From: SIG622 sp045604705
GTDB lineage: Bacteria > Bacillota > Clostridia > Oscillospirales > CAG-382
Direction of reading: 5' to 3'
Length of the DNA: 64,000 nt
Assembly: GCA_045604705.1 (NCBI GenBank)
Contig: JAZUOO010000068.1
Span: 11,192-75,191 of the forward strand
A program made the position numbers and the translations under genes. Positions 8,530 through 16,356 of the stretch are shown here, piece after piece. Positions within the stretch are counted from its first letter, which is position 1. Each line of letters opens with the position of its first letter. The notes beneath the pieces were generated by a model. It was not told the DNA's origin, made no database searches, and saw only the letters and a program-made list of their open reading frames with translations.

Positions 8530-9669
8530 ATGAAAAAGATTAAGGTCATGCCCATATTCGGTACAAGACCGGATGCAATAAAAATGTGCCCCCTCATTCA
8601 TGAAATGAGAAAGCACGATGATATTGAAACAATTGTATGTGTTACGGGGCAGCACAGAGAGATGCTCCATTCGGTTCTTGATTTTTTCAATATTGTACCC
8701 GAATATAACCTGGATATAATGCGTCCCAATCAGACTCTTGAAACCATTACCACCGATATTATCGAAAGGCTTTCCCCCGTTCTTAAGGAGGAAAAGCCGG
8801 ATCTCGTACTTGTTCACGGTGATACAAGTACTGCTTTTGCAGCTGCAGTATGTGCTTTTTACAATAAAATTCCGGTAGGTCATGTTGAAGCAGGACTTCG
8901 TTCTTTTGACAAGTGGTCGCCCTATCCGGAGGAAATGAATAGAAGAATGGTCGGTCAGATTGCTGATCTCCACTTTATTCCCACTCCCATGTGTAAGAAG
9001 CAGCTTTTGAAAGAGAATATAACAGAGGGACTTTATATCACGGGTAACACCGAAATTGACGCTGTCGGATATACAGTTTCCGAAGATGTTGAATTTCCCA
9101 AAGATATTGCTTCAAAGCTCGACAGTTCAAAACGCCTTATTTTCGTAACTGCACACAGACGCGAAAACATCGGTGAACCTCTTGAAGCTATATGCAGAGC
9201 TCTAGGAAGAATCGTTGAGGACAACGAAGATACTCAGCTTATTTACCTTGTACATCTCAATCCCAAGGTTCAGGAAACAGTTCACGGAATACTTGACGGC
9301 AAGGACAGAATAATTCTTGCTTCTCCACAATCCCCCTTTATTGCACACAATCTTCTTGCAAAAAGCTATTTGATACTGACAGACTCCGGTGGAATCCAGG
9401 AAGACGCTCCCGCACTCAAGAAGCCTGTTCTTGTACTCAGACGTGAAACCGAACGTCCCGAGGGCATTGAAGCAGGTACTGCAAAGCTTGTCGGCACAGA
9501 TGAAGATACTATTTACAACATGGCTTGTACATTGCTTAATGATAAAGATGAATATAACAAAATGGCAAATGCAAAGAATCCTTACGGTGACGGAACGACA
9601 TCGAGAAGAATTTGCGAGGCAATTCTCCATTACTTCGGTATGGGTGAGTGTCCCGAGGATTACATTTAA
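8530..9669 (+). CDS. wecB: UDP-N-acetylglucosamine 2-epimerase (non-hydrolysing)
   Basis: A 379-residue cytoplasmic enzyme interconverting UDP-GlcNAc and UDP-ManNAc, the precursor of the ManNAc unit in the linkage of wall teichoic acid-type polymers (MnaA in Firmicutes). The N-terminal FGTRPDAIKMCPLIHEM block, VHGDTSTAF, HVEAGLRSFD, TAHRRENIGE and LTDSGGIQEDAP motifs are all intact and the length is standard. GGAAAGGA lies 7 bp before the ATG. Together with the upstream WecA/TagO-type enzyme and the TagA-type transferase at 30607 it would build an undecaprenyl-PP-GlcNAc-ManNAc linkage unit. Confidence 0.96.
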   Translation: MKKIKVMPIFGTRPDAIKMCPLIHEMRKHDDIETIVCVTGQHREMLHSVLDFFNIVPEYNLDIMRPNQTLETITTDIIERLSPVLKEEKPDLVLVHGDTSTAFAAAVCAFYNKIPVGHVEAGLRSFDKWSPYPEEMNRRMVGQIADLHFIPTPMCKKQLLKENITEGLYITGNTEIDAVGYTVSEDVEFPKDIASKLDSSKRLIFVTAHRRENIGEPLEAICRALGRIVEDNEDTQLIYLVHLNPKVQETVHGILDGKDRIILASPQSPFIAHNLLAKSYLILTDSGGIQEDAPALKKPVLVLRRETERPEGIEAGTAKLVGTDEDTIYNMACTLLNDKDEYNKMANAKNPYGDGTTSRRICEAILHYFGMGECPEDYI

Positions 9670-9702
9670 CTTTTGTAATAAAAATGAAAGGGAGTGAACA
9701 GA

Positions 9703-10506
9703 ATGAAGCACAAATTCAAAAAAGCAGGCAGTCTCATATATCAGATACTTATCCTGCTTGTACTTTTTACTGCGGCATTTTTGCTGCTTGCACGTGCAAA
9801 TCTTATTCAACTCCCGGGATTTATTCAGAATATATTTGATACAGAGCAGGAAATTACCTCTGTGTACAATGGGGATAATCAGGAAATATTTGAATTTATC
9901 CACAATGTTCCCGAAAGCTCAGAAAAATTTAAGGAATATCCCGAAATTACCGTCGATAATATGAATACACTGCTGAATTCACTAACTCCACACAAGAATT
10001 TTTATTGGGAAAGTGTTTCCGAGACATACTCTTTAGATTCAGTTGTCACAAAGAATTGTAAATCACGTATTTCCGGCGACAAATACAATGTAGAGATTTT
10101 TGATAACAATGGTAATATTTCCACAAAATATATCAGTGACGGGAAAGTGACTCATATTACTAAATATATGGGAACAAATACTAATTCAAAATCATATACA
10201 TCGGGAATCTTCGACTTTTATTCGGATGCGGGACTTGTTTCGGTAGATCACTTCAAGGATGCCGATTTTATTTCAGGCAACTGTGAAATAAGACTTGTAG
10301 AGAATGAACAGTATAAGCTGGTATCCATTGTATATACTTATGACAGGAATGGTGTTACAGTAAAAAACGACTACGGTATCAGTCTTGACTTCGGTGTGGT
10401 TCTTTTTGCAAAGTGCTATGAGAATGACATCCCCGTGTTCAAACAAACTACAAAATCCATATATCCGTTGACGTCACTTGATGATAAGCTCTTTACGGTG
10501 AATTAA
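9703..10506 (+). CDS. Hypothetical single-pass membrane protein with extracytoplasmic domain
   Basis: Not recognised. It begins with basic residues and one hydrophobic helix (about residues 12-31), followed by roughly 230 polar residues rich in Asn, Asp and Tyr, so the bulk is probably outside the cell. The ATG at 9703 is chosen over a GTG at 9694 because GGGAG lies at the right distance. It follows wecB by 33 bp, which suggests co-transcription with the wall-polymer genes. Its stop codon overlaps the stop of the convergent gene by 4 bp, so no terminator separates them. No catalytic motif is visible. Confidence 0.8.
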   Translation: MKHKFKKAGSLIYQILILLVLFTAAFLLLARANLIQLPGFIQNIFDTEQEITSVYNGDNQEIFEFIHNVPESSEKFKEYPEITVDNMNTLLNSLTPHKNFYWESVSETYSLDSVVTKNCKSRISGDKYNVEIFDNNGNISTKYISDGKVTHITKYMGTNTNSKSYTSGIFDFYSDAGLVSVDHFKDADFISGNCEIRLVENEQYKLVSIVYTYDRNGVTVKNDYGISLDFGVVLFAKCYENDIPVFKQTTKSIYPLTSLDDKLFTVN

Positions 10507-10961
10507 AGGAACAAGATGGCAAGCAGTGCGAGTGGCGTGAGCTTGTCATTTGTTGCGTTATCGGAGAATAGCAACATTGCAACGGCGAGAATTATGAGAA
10601 GAGTATCGGCGTCAAAGGCAAATTTAAGTCTTGAGAGAATTCCTTTATCGTATATATCCTTTTTATCGATTTTATTATCATCCTTTTGCACATCTGTTAC
10701 TGTGTTGCTTTCGGTTACGGCAAGAGAGGTTTCTTCGATTTGTGATTCATTTTCCTTTTCACGATTATTCTGCAGATATATCTGTGCTTCGCCGTTTTCC
10801 TTTTGAGTTCCCATTCTGTTAAATCTTTCATAGGCAAAATTGTCTGTGAAGCTTTTTACCGGGATGTTATCTTTTTGCGTTTTCGGTTTGTCTATTCTGA
10901 CATTTGGATTAAGTCTTATTCCCGATGCTGTGTTTTCTGTAGTGAAGTTTCTCGAGTACAT
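10503..10961 (-). CDS. Conserved clostridial small protein with hydrophobic C-terminal tail
   Basis: A 152-residue protein with a long charged, low-complexity N-terminal part (Lys, Asn, Glu) and a C-terminal hydrophobic pair around LLIILAVAMLLFSDN and PLALLAILFL. Clostridial genomes commonly carry proteins with this tail pattern; no function is known to me. It is the third gene of a trio reading from 11633, 12 bp after the middle gene. Inferred to be tail-anchored in the membrane. Confidence 0.78.
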   Translation of the reverse strand: MYSRNFTTENTASGIRLNPNVRIDKPKTQKDNIPVKSFTDNFAYERFNRMGTQKENGEAQIYLQNNREKENESQIEETSLAVTESNTVTDVQKDDNKIDKKDIYDKGILSRLKFAFDADTLLIILAVAMLLFSDNATNDKLTPLALLAILFL

Positions 10962-10973
10962 ATCGTGCCTCCT

Positions 10974-11372
10974 TTACTTTCCCTGTGTGCCAAAAAGCTT
11001 TACCATATCCTGAATATTGCTGTTACCGACAAGTCTCATTACACTCAAAATACGTAGTACCGAATCAGCACTCTCACGTCTTCTAATGCTCATATATGGC
11101 TTCAATGCTGTTACGAGTCTCACTGTGTTGTCAATATCTCCGTTTTCCATAAGTCTACCTACAGTCGATGATATTGTGGATAGTGCTGTTGTTTGAAGAT
11201 TTGTGCTTTCGTAAGTCTTTGCACTTTCGTGTTGTTCCTCAGGTGAATCATCGTTTTTTTCGTTACTTTTTTCGTCTGTTGATCCCAAAAAGTTTCCTGC
11301 TATTTCCGAAATCATTTTAAGACTTTCTGGATCTTCAAGAATTTTTGCAATTCTGTCGGATACGTCACTCAT
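10974..11372 (-). CDS. Conserved clostridial protein of unknown function (trio, middle gene)
   Basis: 132 residues. The N-terminal helix (ILEDPESLKMISEIAGNFL) and the C-terminal block VRLVTALKPYMSIRRRESAD followed by VLRILSVMRLV resemble a family of uncharacterised clostridial proteins that share a 'LALKP-Y/H-LS-x-RR' segment. The middle is acidic and Thr/Ser-rich. No enzyme motif or membrane segment. It lies between two other small genes on the same strand with 12-15 bp gaps, so the three should be co-expressed. Confidence 0.78.
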   Translation of the reverse strand: MSDVSDRIAKILEDPESLKMISEIAGNFLGSTDEKSNEKNDDSPEEQHESAKTYESTNLQTTALSTISSTVGRLMENGDIDNTVRLVTALKPYMSIRRRESADSVLRILSVMRLVGNSNIQDMVKLFGTQGK

Positions 11373-11387
11373 AATATCACTCTCTCC

Positions 11388-11633
11388 TTAAATGTTCTCC
11401 TTTAGCTTTTCAGCCATTTTCTCAGCGTTCTCTCGTCCGAGAATATTTATGAATCTTTCTATATCCGACGGTGACATTTTGGATATTACTTCACGAACTC
11501 TGTCAGTATCGGAAAGAGCACCCCTAAGTTTGTCGGTAGATATGTTGCCGGCGGATGCAGCGGAGCTGATTCTTTTTCTGATTTCATCGTCGGAGAGAAG
11601 TAAGAAGTTGTCAATATTTTCTTTGTTTATCAT
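11388..11633 (-). CDS. Conserved clostridial helical protein of unknown function (trio, first gene)
   Basis: 81 residues, predicted all helical: LSDDEIRKRISSAASAGNI, then TDRVREVISKMSPSDIERFI. The pattern matches small clostridial proteins found beside the two downstream families. A strong ribosome site (AAGGAGG) precedes the start and a near-consensus promoter lies 40 bp upstream. Function unknown. Confidence 0.78.
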   Translation of the reverse strand: MINKENIDNFLLLSDDEIRKRISSAASAGNISTDKLRGALSDTDRVREVISKMSPSDIERFINILGRENAEKMAEKLKENI

Positions 11634-11672
11634 AAATTATCCTCCTTGAATGTACAACTATATTCACACTGT

Positions 11673-11701
11673 ATTATATGTTAAATACAAAAAAGTGTTA
11701 A
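11673..11701 (-). promoter_or_regulatory. Sigma-A promoter for the small-protein trio
   Basis: On the minus strand TTAACA (11696-11701), 17 bp, TATAAT (11673-11678); predicted start about 33 nt before the first gene of the trio. Confidence 0.75.
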
Positions 11702-11755
11702 TTACAAATTTTCAACGAATTGGCTTTTTAATAATAAATATGGAGGTATATACCC

Positions 11756-12253
11756 ATGAAAATTCTGGTTTTTTCTGATTCACACAACAACACTGAATTA
11801 ATTAAAAAGGCTCTTGATACCCATAAGGATACTGCAGAGCTGATAATTCATTTGGGTGACTGTGTAAAAGACACAGAGATTTTCACACGTATTTGTCCGC
11901 ATATTGCAAATATCAACATTCTCGGAAACTGTGATTATTTTTCGTCGGTGAACAGTGCTTCTATTGAGTCCTCATTCTATTTGGGAAAAACCGGAATTCG
12001 TGCATTTGCCTGTCACGGTCACTCATACAGGGTTGAAAAAGGGACGGACATTCTTTATACAAAGGCGAGACTTGAAAAGGTATCCATCGCCTTTTACGGT
12101 CACACACACATTGCGAATATTACCGAGAAAAACGGCATTATTATTATGAATCCGGGAAGCACTACAATACCGAGAAGTACAGAGCCCGTGTCATACGGCG
12201 TTGTAAACATAGTTGACGGAAAAATCTTGCCATCCATCATTTTTGACAGATAA
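11756..12253 (+). CDS. YfcE/MJ0936-family metallophosphodiesterase
   Basis: A 165-residue calcineurin-like phosphoesterase. The metal ligands appear in order: FSDSHNN at the N-terminus, HLGDCVKD near residue 36, LGNCD near 60, ACHGHSYR near 85 and YGHTHIA near 112. Family members hydrolyse phosphodiesters using two metal ions; the cellular substrate is not shown. GGAGGT precedes the start. In Clostridia this family often follows the XTP/dITP pyrophosphatase gene, which is not the case here. Confidence 0.92.
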   Translation: MKILVFSDSHNNTELIKKALDTHKDTAELIIHLGDCVKDTEIFTRICPHIANINILGNCDYFSSVNSASIESSFYLGKTGIRAFACHGHSYRVEKGTDILYTKARLEKVSIAFYGHTHIANITEKNGIIIMNPGSTTIPRSTEPVSYGVVNIVDGKILPSIIFDR

Positions 12254-12263
12254 GGAGTTTTAC

Positions 12264-12776
12264 ATGACATATTCACCGAAGCCAAAGAACAACAAACCAT
12301 TATTTATCGCTATTATAATGTTTGCAGTTTCGGCATTCTGTTTTCTTTATGCAGGAAGATTTCCCAAGTATACCTGGCTTATGCAGCTTGTCTTTGTATG
12401 CCTTGCAACTGTAGCAATTCAGGTTTTGTTAAGATATGTACTCACAAAATTTGAATACACCTGTGATAATAAATCACTTTACATATATAAATCCCTCGGT
12501 AGGAAAAAGCTACTTGTAGGAAAACTTGAACTTGTTAATTCAGCAAGTTATATGGTATCGGAAAAAGAGTTTAAATCAGGCGGTGAGGATTATAAAGTTA
12601 AATCGGCATACACTTACATACAGAATTACAAAACGCAGGATGTTTATGTTTACATAACAACGATCGGTGAAACCAATTTTATGATAAAAATTGAGGCTAG
12701 CCCCAAATTTTCGGAATTTGTAAACGAAATGATAGATAAAAATTTGAAAGGACTTAAGGAAAATCATGAAATTTAG
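12264..12776 (+). CDS. Hypothetical protein with two membrane helices
   Basis: 170 residues with two close hydrophobic segments (about residues 11-30 and 37-57) followed by a soluble domain of about 110 residues. The arrangement resembles PH-domain-like membrane proteins, but the fold cannot be established by eye. AAGGAG lies 6 bp before the ATG at 12264. It sits between the phosphodiesterase and thiI, overlapping the start of thiI by 11 bp, so translation of the two is probably coupled. Confidence 0.78.
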   Translation: MTYSPKPKNNKPLFIAIIMFAVSAFCFLYAGRFPKYTWLMQLVFVCLATVAIQVLLRYVLTKFEYTCDNKSLYIYKSLGRKKLLVGKLELVNSASYMVSEKEFKSGGEDYKVKSAYTYIQNYKTQDVYVYITTIGETNFMIKIEASPKFSEFVNEMIDKNLKGLKENHEI

Positions 12777-13962
12777 AGAAGTTATACTTTTAAAATATGG
12801 CGAGCTTATACTTAAAGGTCTCAACAAATCGAGATTTGAAAATCAGCTTTTGAACGACCTTGCAAAAAAATTAAAAAAAGTAGGCGAATACAGAGTAACA
12901 AAAGCTCAGTCAACAGTTTATGTTTTTCCGCAGGATGAGGACGCTGCTGAGGATATTGGCAGAGCCTATGAAGAATGCAAAAAAGTATTCGGCATAGTTG
13001 CACTTTGCAGAGCCTGCGAAGTTGAAAAGGACATGGACACAATCCTTGCTGCTCTTCCCGAATATATTAAACCGACAATGGAGAAAAGCAGAACCTTCAA
13101 GGTTGAAACAAAGCGTTCCGACAAGCATTTTCCGCTTAAATCTCCGGAAATTTCAAAGCTTTGCGGTGGCTCTATCCTTTCACGTTTTCCCCATCTTAAG
13201 GTCGATGTCGAAAATCCTGATGTGGTTGTAAGAGTCGAAATTCGTGATTTCGGTGCATATCTTCACTGTGGTACTGAGGACGGTGCCGGCGGCATGCCAA
13301 AAGGAAGTGCGGGTAAGGCATTGCTTCTGCTTTCCGGCGGTATTGACTCCCCTGTTGCAGGTTTTCTAACGGCAAAAAGGGGTGTTACGGTTGACGCGGT
13401 TCACTTTGAGAGCTATCCCTATACAAGTGAACAAGCTCGTGAAAAAGTTGTTGAACTTGCAAATATCATGTGCGATTATATGGGTGGAATGTATCTCAAT
13501 GTAATTTCCGTTACCCACATTCAGGAAGAAATAAGAGATAAATGCAGAGAGGAATACTTCACTCTTATTTTAAGGCGTTTTATGATGAGACTCGCTCAGA
13601 GGCTGGCACTTAAATATGATGATAAAGGTATTATTACAGGCGAGAGCATTGGACAGGTTGCAAGTCAGACGCTTGGAGCTATGGCAGTTACAAACGCCGT
13701 ACTTGATAAAGTCCCGGCATACCGTCCGCTTATTGCAATGGACAAGGAAGAAATTATTAAGATTTCACGTAAAATCGGAACTTACGATACATCTATTCTC
13801 CCGTATGAGGATTGCTGTACGGTATTCACTCCGAGACACCCTGTCACCAATCCCATTCTTGAAAACATTGAAAAGGAAGAACAGAAGTTGGATGTTGAAG
13901 GACTTGTCGAGGAAGCCTTTGCAGGGACTGTAAAATATATACTTGGGGACTATAAGAGATGA
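12766..13962 (+). CDS. thiI: tRNA 4-thiouridine / thiazole sulfurtransferase ThiI
   Basis: A 398-residue enzyme that activates U8 of tRNA with ATP for sulfur insertion and feeds thiazole synthesis. It has an N-terminal ferredoxin-like region, a THUMP domain (to about residue 165) and a PP-loop ATPase with SGGIDSP at about 190-196. The C-terminal rhodanese domain of the enteric enzyme is absent, as is usual in Firmicutes, so persulfide must come from a cysteine desulfurase; one is encoded at 57422. Its stop overlaps the start of the next gene. Confidence 0.95.
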   Translation: MKFREVILLKYGELILKGLNKSRFENQLLNDLAKKLKKVGEYRVTKAQSTVYVFPQDEDAAEDIGRAYEECKKVFGIVALCRACEVEKDMDTILAALPEYIKPTMEKSRTFKVETKRSDKHFPLKSPEISKLCGGSILSRFPHLKVDVENPDVVVRVEIRDFGAYLHCGTEDGAGGMPKGSAGKALLLLSGGIDSPVAGFLTAKRGVTVDAVHFESYPYTSEQAREKVVELANIMCDYMGGMYLNVISVTHIQEEIRDKCREEYFTLILRRFMMRLAQRLALKYDDKGIITGESIGQVASQTLGAMAVTNAVLDKVPAYRPLIAMDKEEIIKISRKIGTYDTSILPYEDCCTVFTPRHPVTNPILENIEKEEQKLDVEGLVEEAFAGTVKYILGDYKR

Positions 13963-14450
13963 TGATTGAAGAAAAAGTTATATCTTATTTTAAAGAAAAT
14001 GGCTTGTGGCTTGCCAGTGCAGAATCGTGTACCGGAGGACTCATCTCAAAGAGGATCACTGATATATCCGGTGCTTCATCTGTATTTGGTTACGGACTCT
14101 GTACTTATGCAAATGAAGCTAAGATCAAACTTCTTGGTGTTAAAAAGGAAACTCTTGAAAAGTATGGTGCAGTGAGCTCACCGACTGCCTCCGAAATGGC
14201 ACAGGGGCTTTTGAAGCTTTCGGGTGCAGATGTCGTAGTTTGTACAACGGGAATGGCAAGCCCCGGAGGTTGTCCCACGGATAAGCCCGTCGGATTGGTT
14301 TTTGTTGGCGTCGGAAGCAGACTCGGTGTCAGAGTAATTGAGCTCAATATCGGACATTTGGGAAGCCGTGATAAAATCAGAAATGCCTCTGCGGATTGTG
14401 CACTTAATGAAGCACTGTCTGAAGCAGAAAAGCTCATTTTAAGAAAATGA
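13959..14450 (+). CDS. pncC: Nicotinamide-nucleotide amidohydrolase (CinA C-terminal domain type)
   Basis: 163 residues corresponding to the stand-alone CinA C-terminal domain, which deamidates NMN to NaMN in pyridine nucleotide recycling. SAESCTGGLIS (about residues 20-30) and the TTGMASPGG block (about 90) carry the family's active-site serine and lysine neighbourhood. The start overlaps the thiI stop by 4 bp, which implies translational coupling. The N-terminal molybdopterin-binding half of full CinA is absent, not lost by truncation, since the small form is common. Confidence 0.92.
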   Translation: MMIEEKVISYFKENGLWLASAESCTGGLISKRITDISGASSVFGYGLCTYANEAKIKLLGVKKETLEKYGAVSSPTASEMAQGLLKLSGADVVVCTTGMASPGGCPTDKPVGLVFVGVGSRLGVRVIELNIGHLGSRDKIRNASADCALNEALSEAEKLILRK

Positions 14451-14465
14451 ATTGAGGACAAAAGT

Positions 14466-15647
14466 ATGGAAAATAATCGGTTCAGAATCTTATTACAGAA
14501 AATCGTCCCCGAATCCGTCTTGAAGATTATCGTGAGTAACAAGAAAGATAAAAACTATAAATATAACAAGATTGTGATTACCCCTATTGAAAAGTCAGGT
14601 AAATTCATTTTCAAAATTGAAAGTTATACTGACAAACAGGCTTTTCAAAAGAGCATCACTATTTCGGAACTTACTGATTTTCTTGAAATTGAGCTTACCG
14701 ATAACTTTAAGCAGCTTGACGGTATACTCAAAGATAAGAATATTTGCTTGAAGATTTCAAAAAAAGGAAAGATACTTTTCAGTGAAAAAAAGACAGAAGA
14801 TATGCAAAACAAAACAAAATTATCGCATAATCGAGAAAAGAATTATATTCTTCCCAAAGGTACATACGTGCCTGCACTGTATGATCTCGGTGTCATTTCC
14901 GCAGATGGCAAGGTGCTAAGCTCTGGTTTTGATAAGTTCAAGCAGATAAACCGTTTTGTTGAAATAATAGATGATTCCGTGAAGAATATAAAAAAGGACA
15001 GTATCAATGTAATTGATTTCGGCTGTGGTAAGTCTTATCTTACTTTTGTTCTGTATTATTATCTGACAGAAATAAAAAAAGTCAAGACTAACATTGTAGG
15101 TCTTGACCTCAAAAAAGATGTTATTGAAAAATGTAATCAGACAGCACAAAAATACGGATATTCTGATTTGCATTTCTTCTGCGGGGACATTAAGGACTAT
15201 AAGGCTGATTTTATACCTGATATTGTAATAACGCTCCATGCCTGTGATACAGCTACGGATTATGCTCTTTATAATTCCGTTATGTGGAATGCAAGTTATA
15301 TCTTTTCGGTACCTTGTTGTCAGCATGAGATCAACAACACCATTGTTTCAAAATCGCTGAATGCCATGACCGATTACGGGATAATCAAAGAAAGAATGTC
15401 CGCACTGATAACGGATACTGTCAGAGCAAAGCTTCTTGAATGCTGCGGGTACAGTGTTGATCTTATGGAGTTTATAGATATTGCTCATTCGCCGAAGAAT
15501 CTTCTTATACGGGCAAAGAAAACAAATATATCCGCAAGAAAAAGGAAAGACTCACTTGAAAAAGTCGAGGCACTTCGAAAGGAATTTACTTTTGAGCAGA
15601 CGCTTTATAATCTTTTGTCTGTAAAAATTCAAAACCCGGAGGTTTAG
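14466..15647 (+). CDS. Class I SAM-dependent methyltransferase (METTL25/Methyltransf_32-like)
   Basis: 393 residues. The N-terminal ~130 residues are a basic domain; after it the SAM-binding motif I reads VIDFGCGKSYLTFVLYYYL (about 182-200), followed by NIVGLDLKKDVI and a PCCQHEIN motif. The combination of GCGKSYLTF and PCCQHE marks a family of presumed RNA methyltransferases whose target is unknown to me. It is 15 bp downstream of pncC and 1 bp from the next gene, so it is part of the thiI operon. RNA modification would fit the thiI neighbour, but that is inference. Confidence 0.85.
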   Translation: MENNRFRILLQKIVPESVLKIIVSNKKDKNYKYNKIVITPIEKSGKFIFKIESYTDKQAFQKSITISELTDFLEIELTDNFKQLDGILKDKNICLKISKKGKILFSEKKTEDMQNKTKLSHNREKNYILPKGTYVPALYDLGVISADGKVLSSGFDKFKQINRFVEIIDDSVKNIKKDSINVIDFGCGKSYLTFVLYYYLTEIKKVKTNIVGLDLKKDVIEKCNQTAQKYGYSDLHFFCGDIKDYKADFIPDIVITLHACDTATDYALYNSVMWNASYIFSVPCCQHEINNTIVSKSLNAMTDYGIIKERMSALITDTVRAKLLECCGYSVDLMEFIDIAHSPKNLLIRAKKTNISARKRKDSLEKVEALRKEFTFEQTLYNLLSVKIQNPEV

Positions 15648-15648
15648 T

Positions 15649-16272
15649 ATGGCTCATATACCAAGCTGTTCCACCAATGAAATGGATGTATTGAAATTCG
15701 ATGAGGCTCTTGAAAAATCACTTTTGCCAAGTAATGAGTATGATTATTCAAAATGGCTGTATGTACCTAACTTTTACAGTGAATACAGGTACATTCTCGG
15801 AACAAAGGGTACAAATCCACTAATATGTATTGGTATCAATCCCTCAACTGCAAAGCCGGACGATCTTGACAGAACATTACAATCCGTAGAGAGGATTGCA
15901 CTTAACAACGGCTATGATTCCTTTATAATGTTCAATGTTTACGCCCAGAGAGCAACAAGCCCTGATGATATGGAGATGGAATTTAACAAGAGAATGCACG
16001 AGGAAAATATGAAGGCATTCAAGTACTTACTTTCCCTATCAAAGAATACGCCTGATGTCTGGGCGGCGTGGGGGGCCATAATTGAAAAAAGAAACTATCT
16101 TGCGAGGTGTGTGCTGGACATGATAGAGATAGGTTCAATTTACAGCGCAAGATGGCTTACCTGCGGTAAAAGAAGCGTTAAAGGTCATCCTCACCATCCT
16201 TTGTACCTTAAGAGCACATTGGTGCTTGACGAATTTTCTGACATCAAGGATTATCTTACAAGTCTTATATAA
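15649..16272 (+). CDS. DUF1643 domain protein
   Basis: 207 residues with the DUF1643 pattern: YILGTKGTNPLICIGINPSTA near residues 46-66, LDRTLQSVERIA, FIMFNVYAQRATSP, AAWGAIIEKRNYL and a C-terminal GHPHHPLYL. The biochemical role of this family is not established. GGAGG of the preceding gene's end provides its ribosome site. It is the last gene of the operon starting at 11756 and is followed by a strong hairpin. Confidence 0.9.
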   Translation: MAHIPSCSTNEMDVLKFDEALEKSLLPSNEYDYSKWLYVPNFYSEYRYILGTKGTNPLICIGINPSTAKPDDLDRTLQSVERIALNNGYDSFIMFNVYAQRATSPDDMEMEFNKRMHEENMKAFKYLLSLSKNTPDVWAAWGAIIEKRNYLARCVLDMIEIGSIYSARWLTCGKRSVKGHPHHPLYLKSTLVLDEFSDIKDYLTSLI

Positions 16273-16280
16273 CAAAGTTT

Positions 16281-16305
16281 CCGACCGACAAATTACGTCG
16301 GTCGG
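16281..16305 (+). terminator. Rho-independent terminator after the DUF1643 gene
   Basis: Nine base-pair perfect stem CCGACCGAC / GTCGGTCGG with a 7-nt loop, then a T-rich run (16306-16319). Placed between convergent operons. Confidence 0.85.
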
Positions 16306-16356
16306 CTTGTAATTTTATTCCGAAAAATATTACTTTGCTCTCAAAAAAATTATGTT

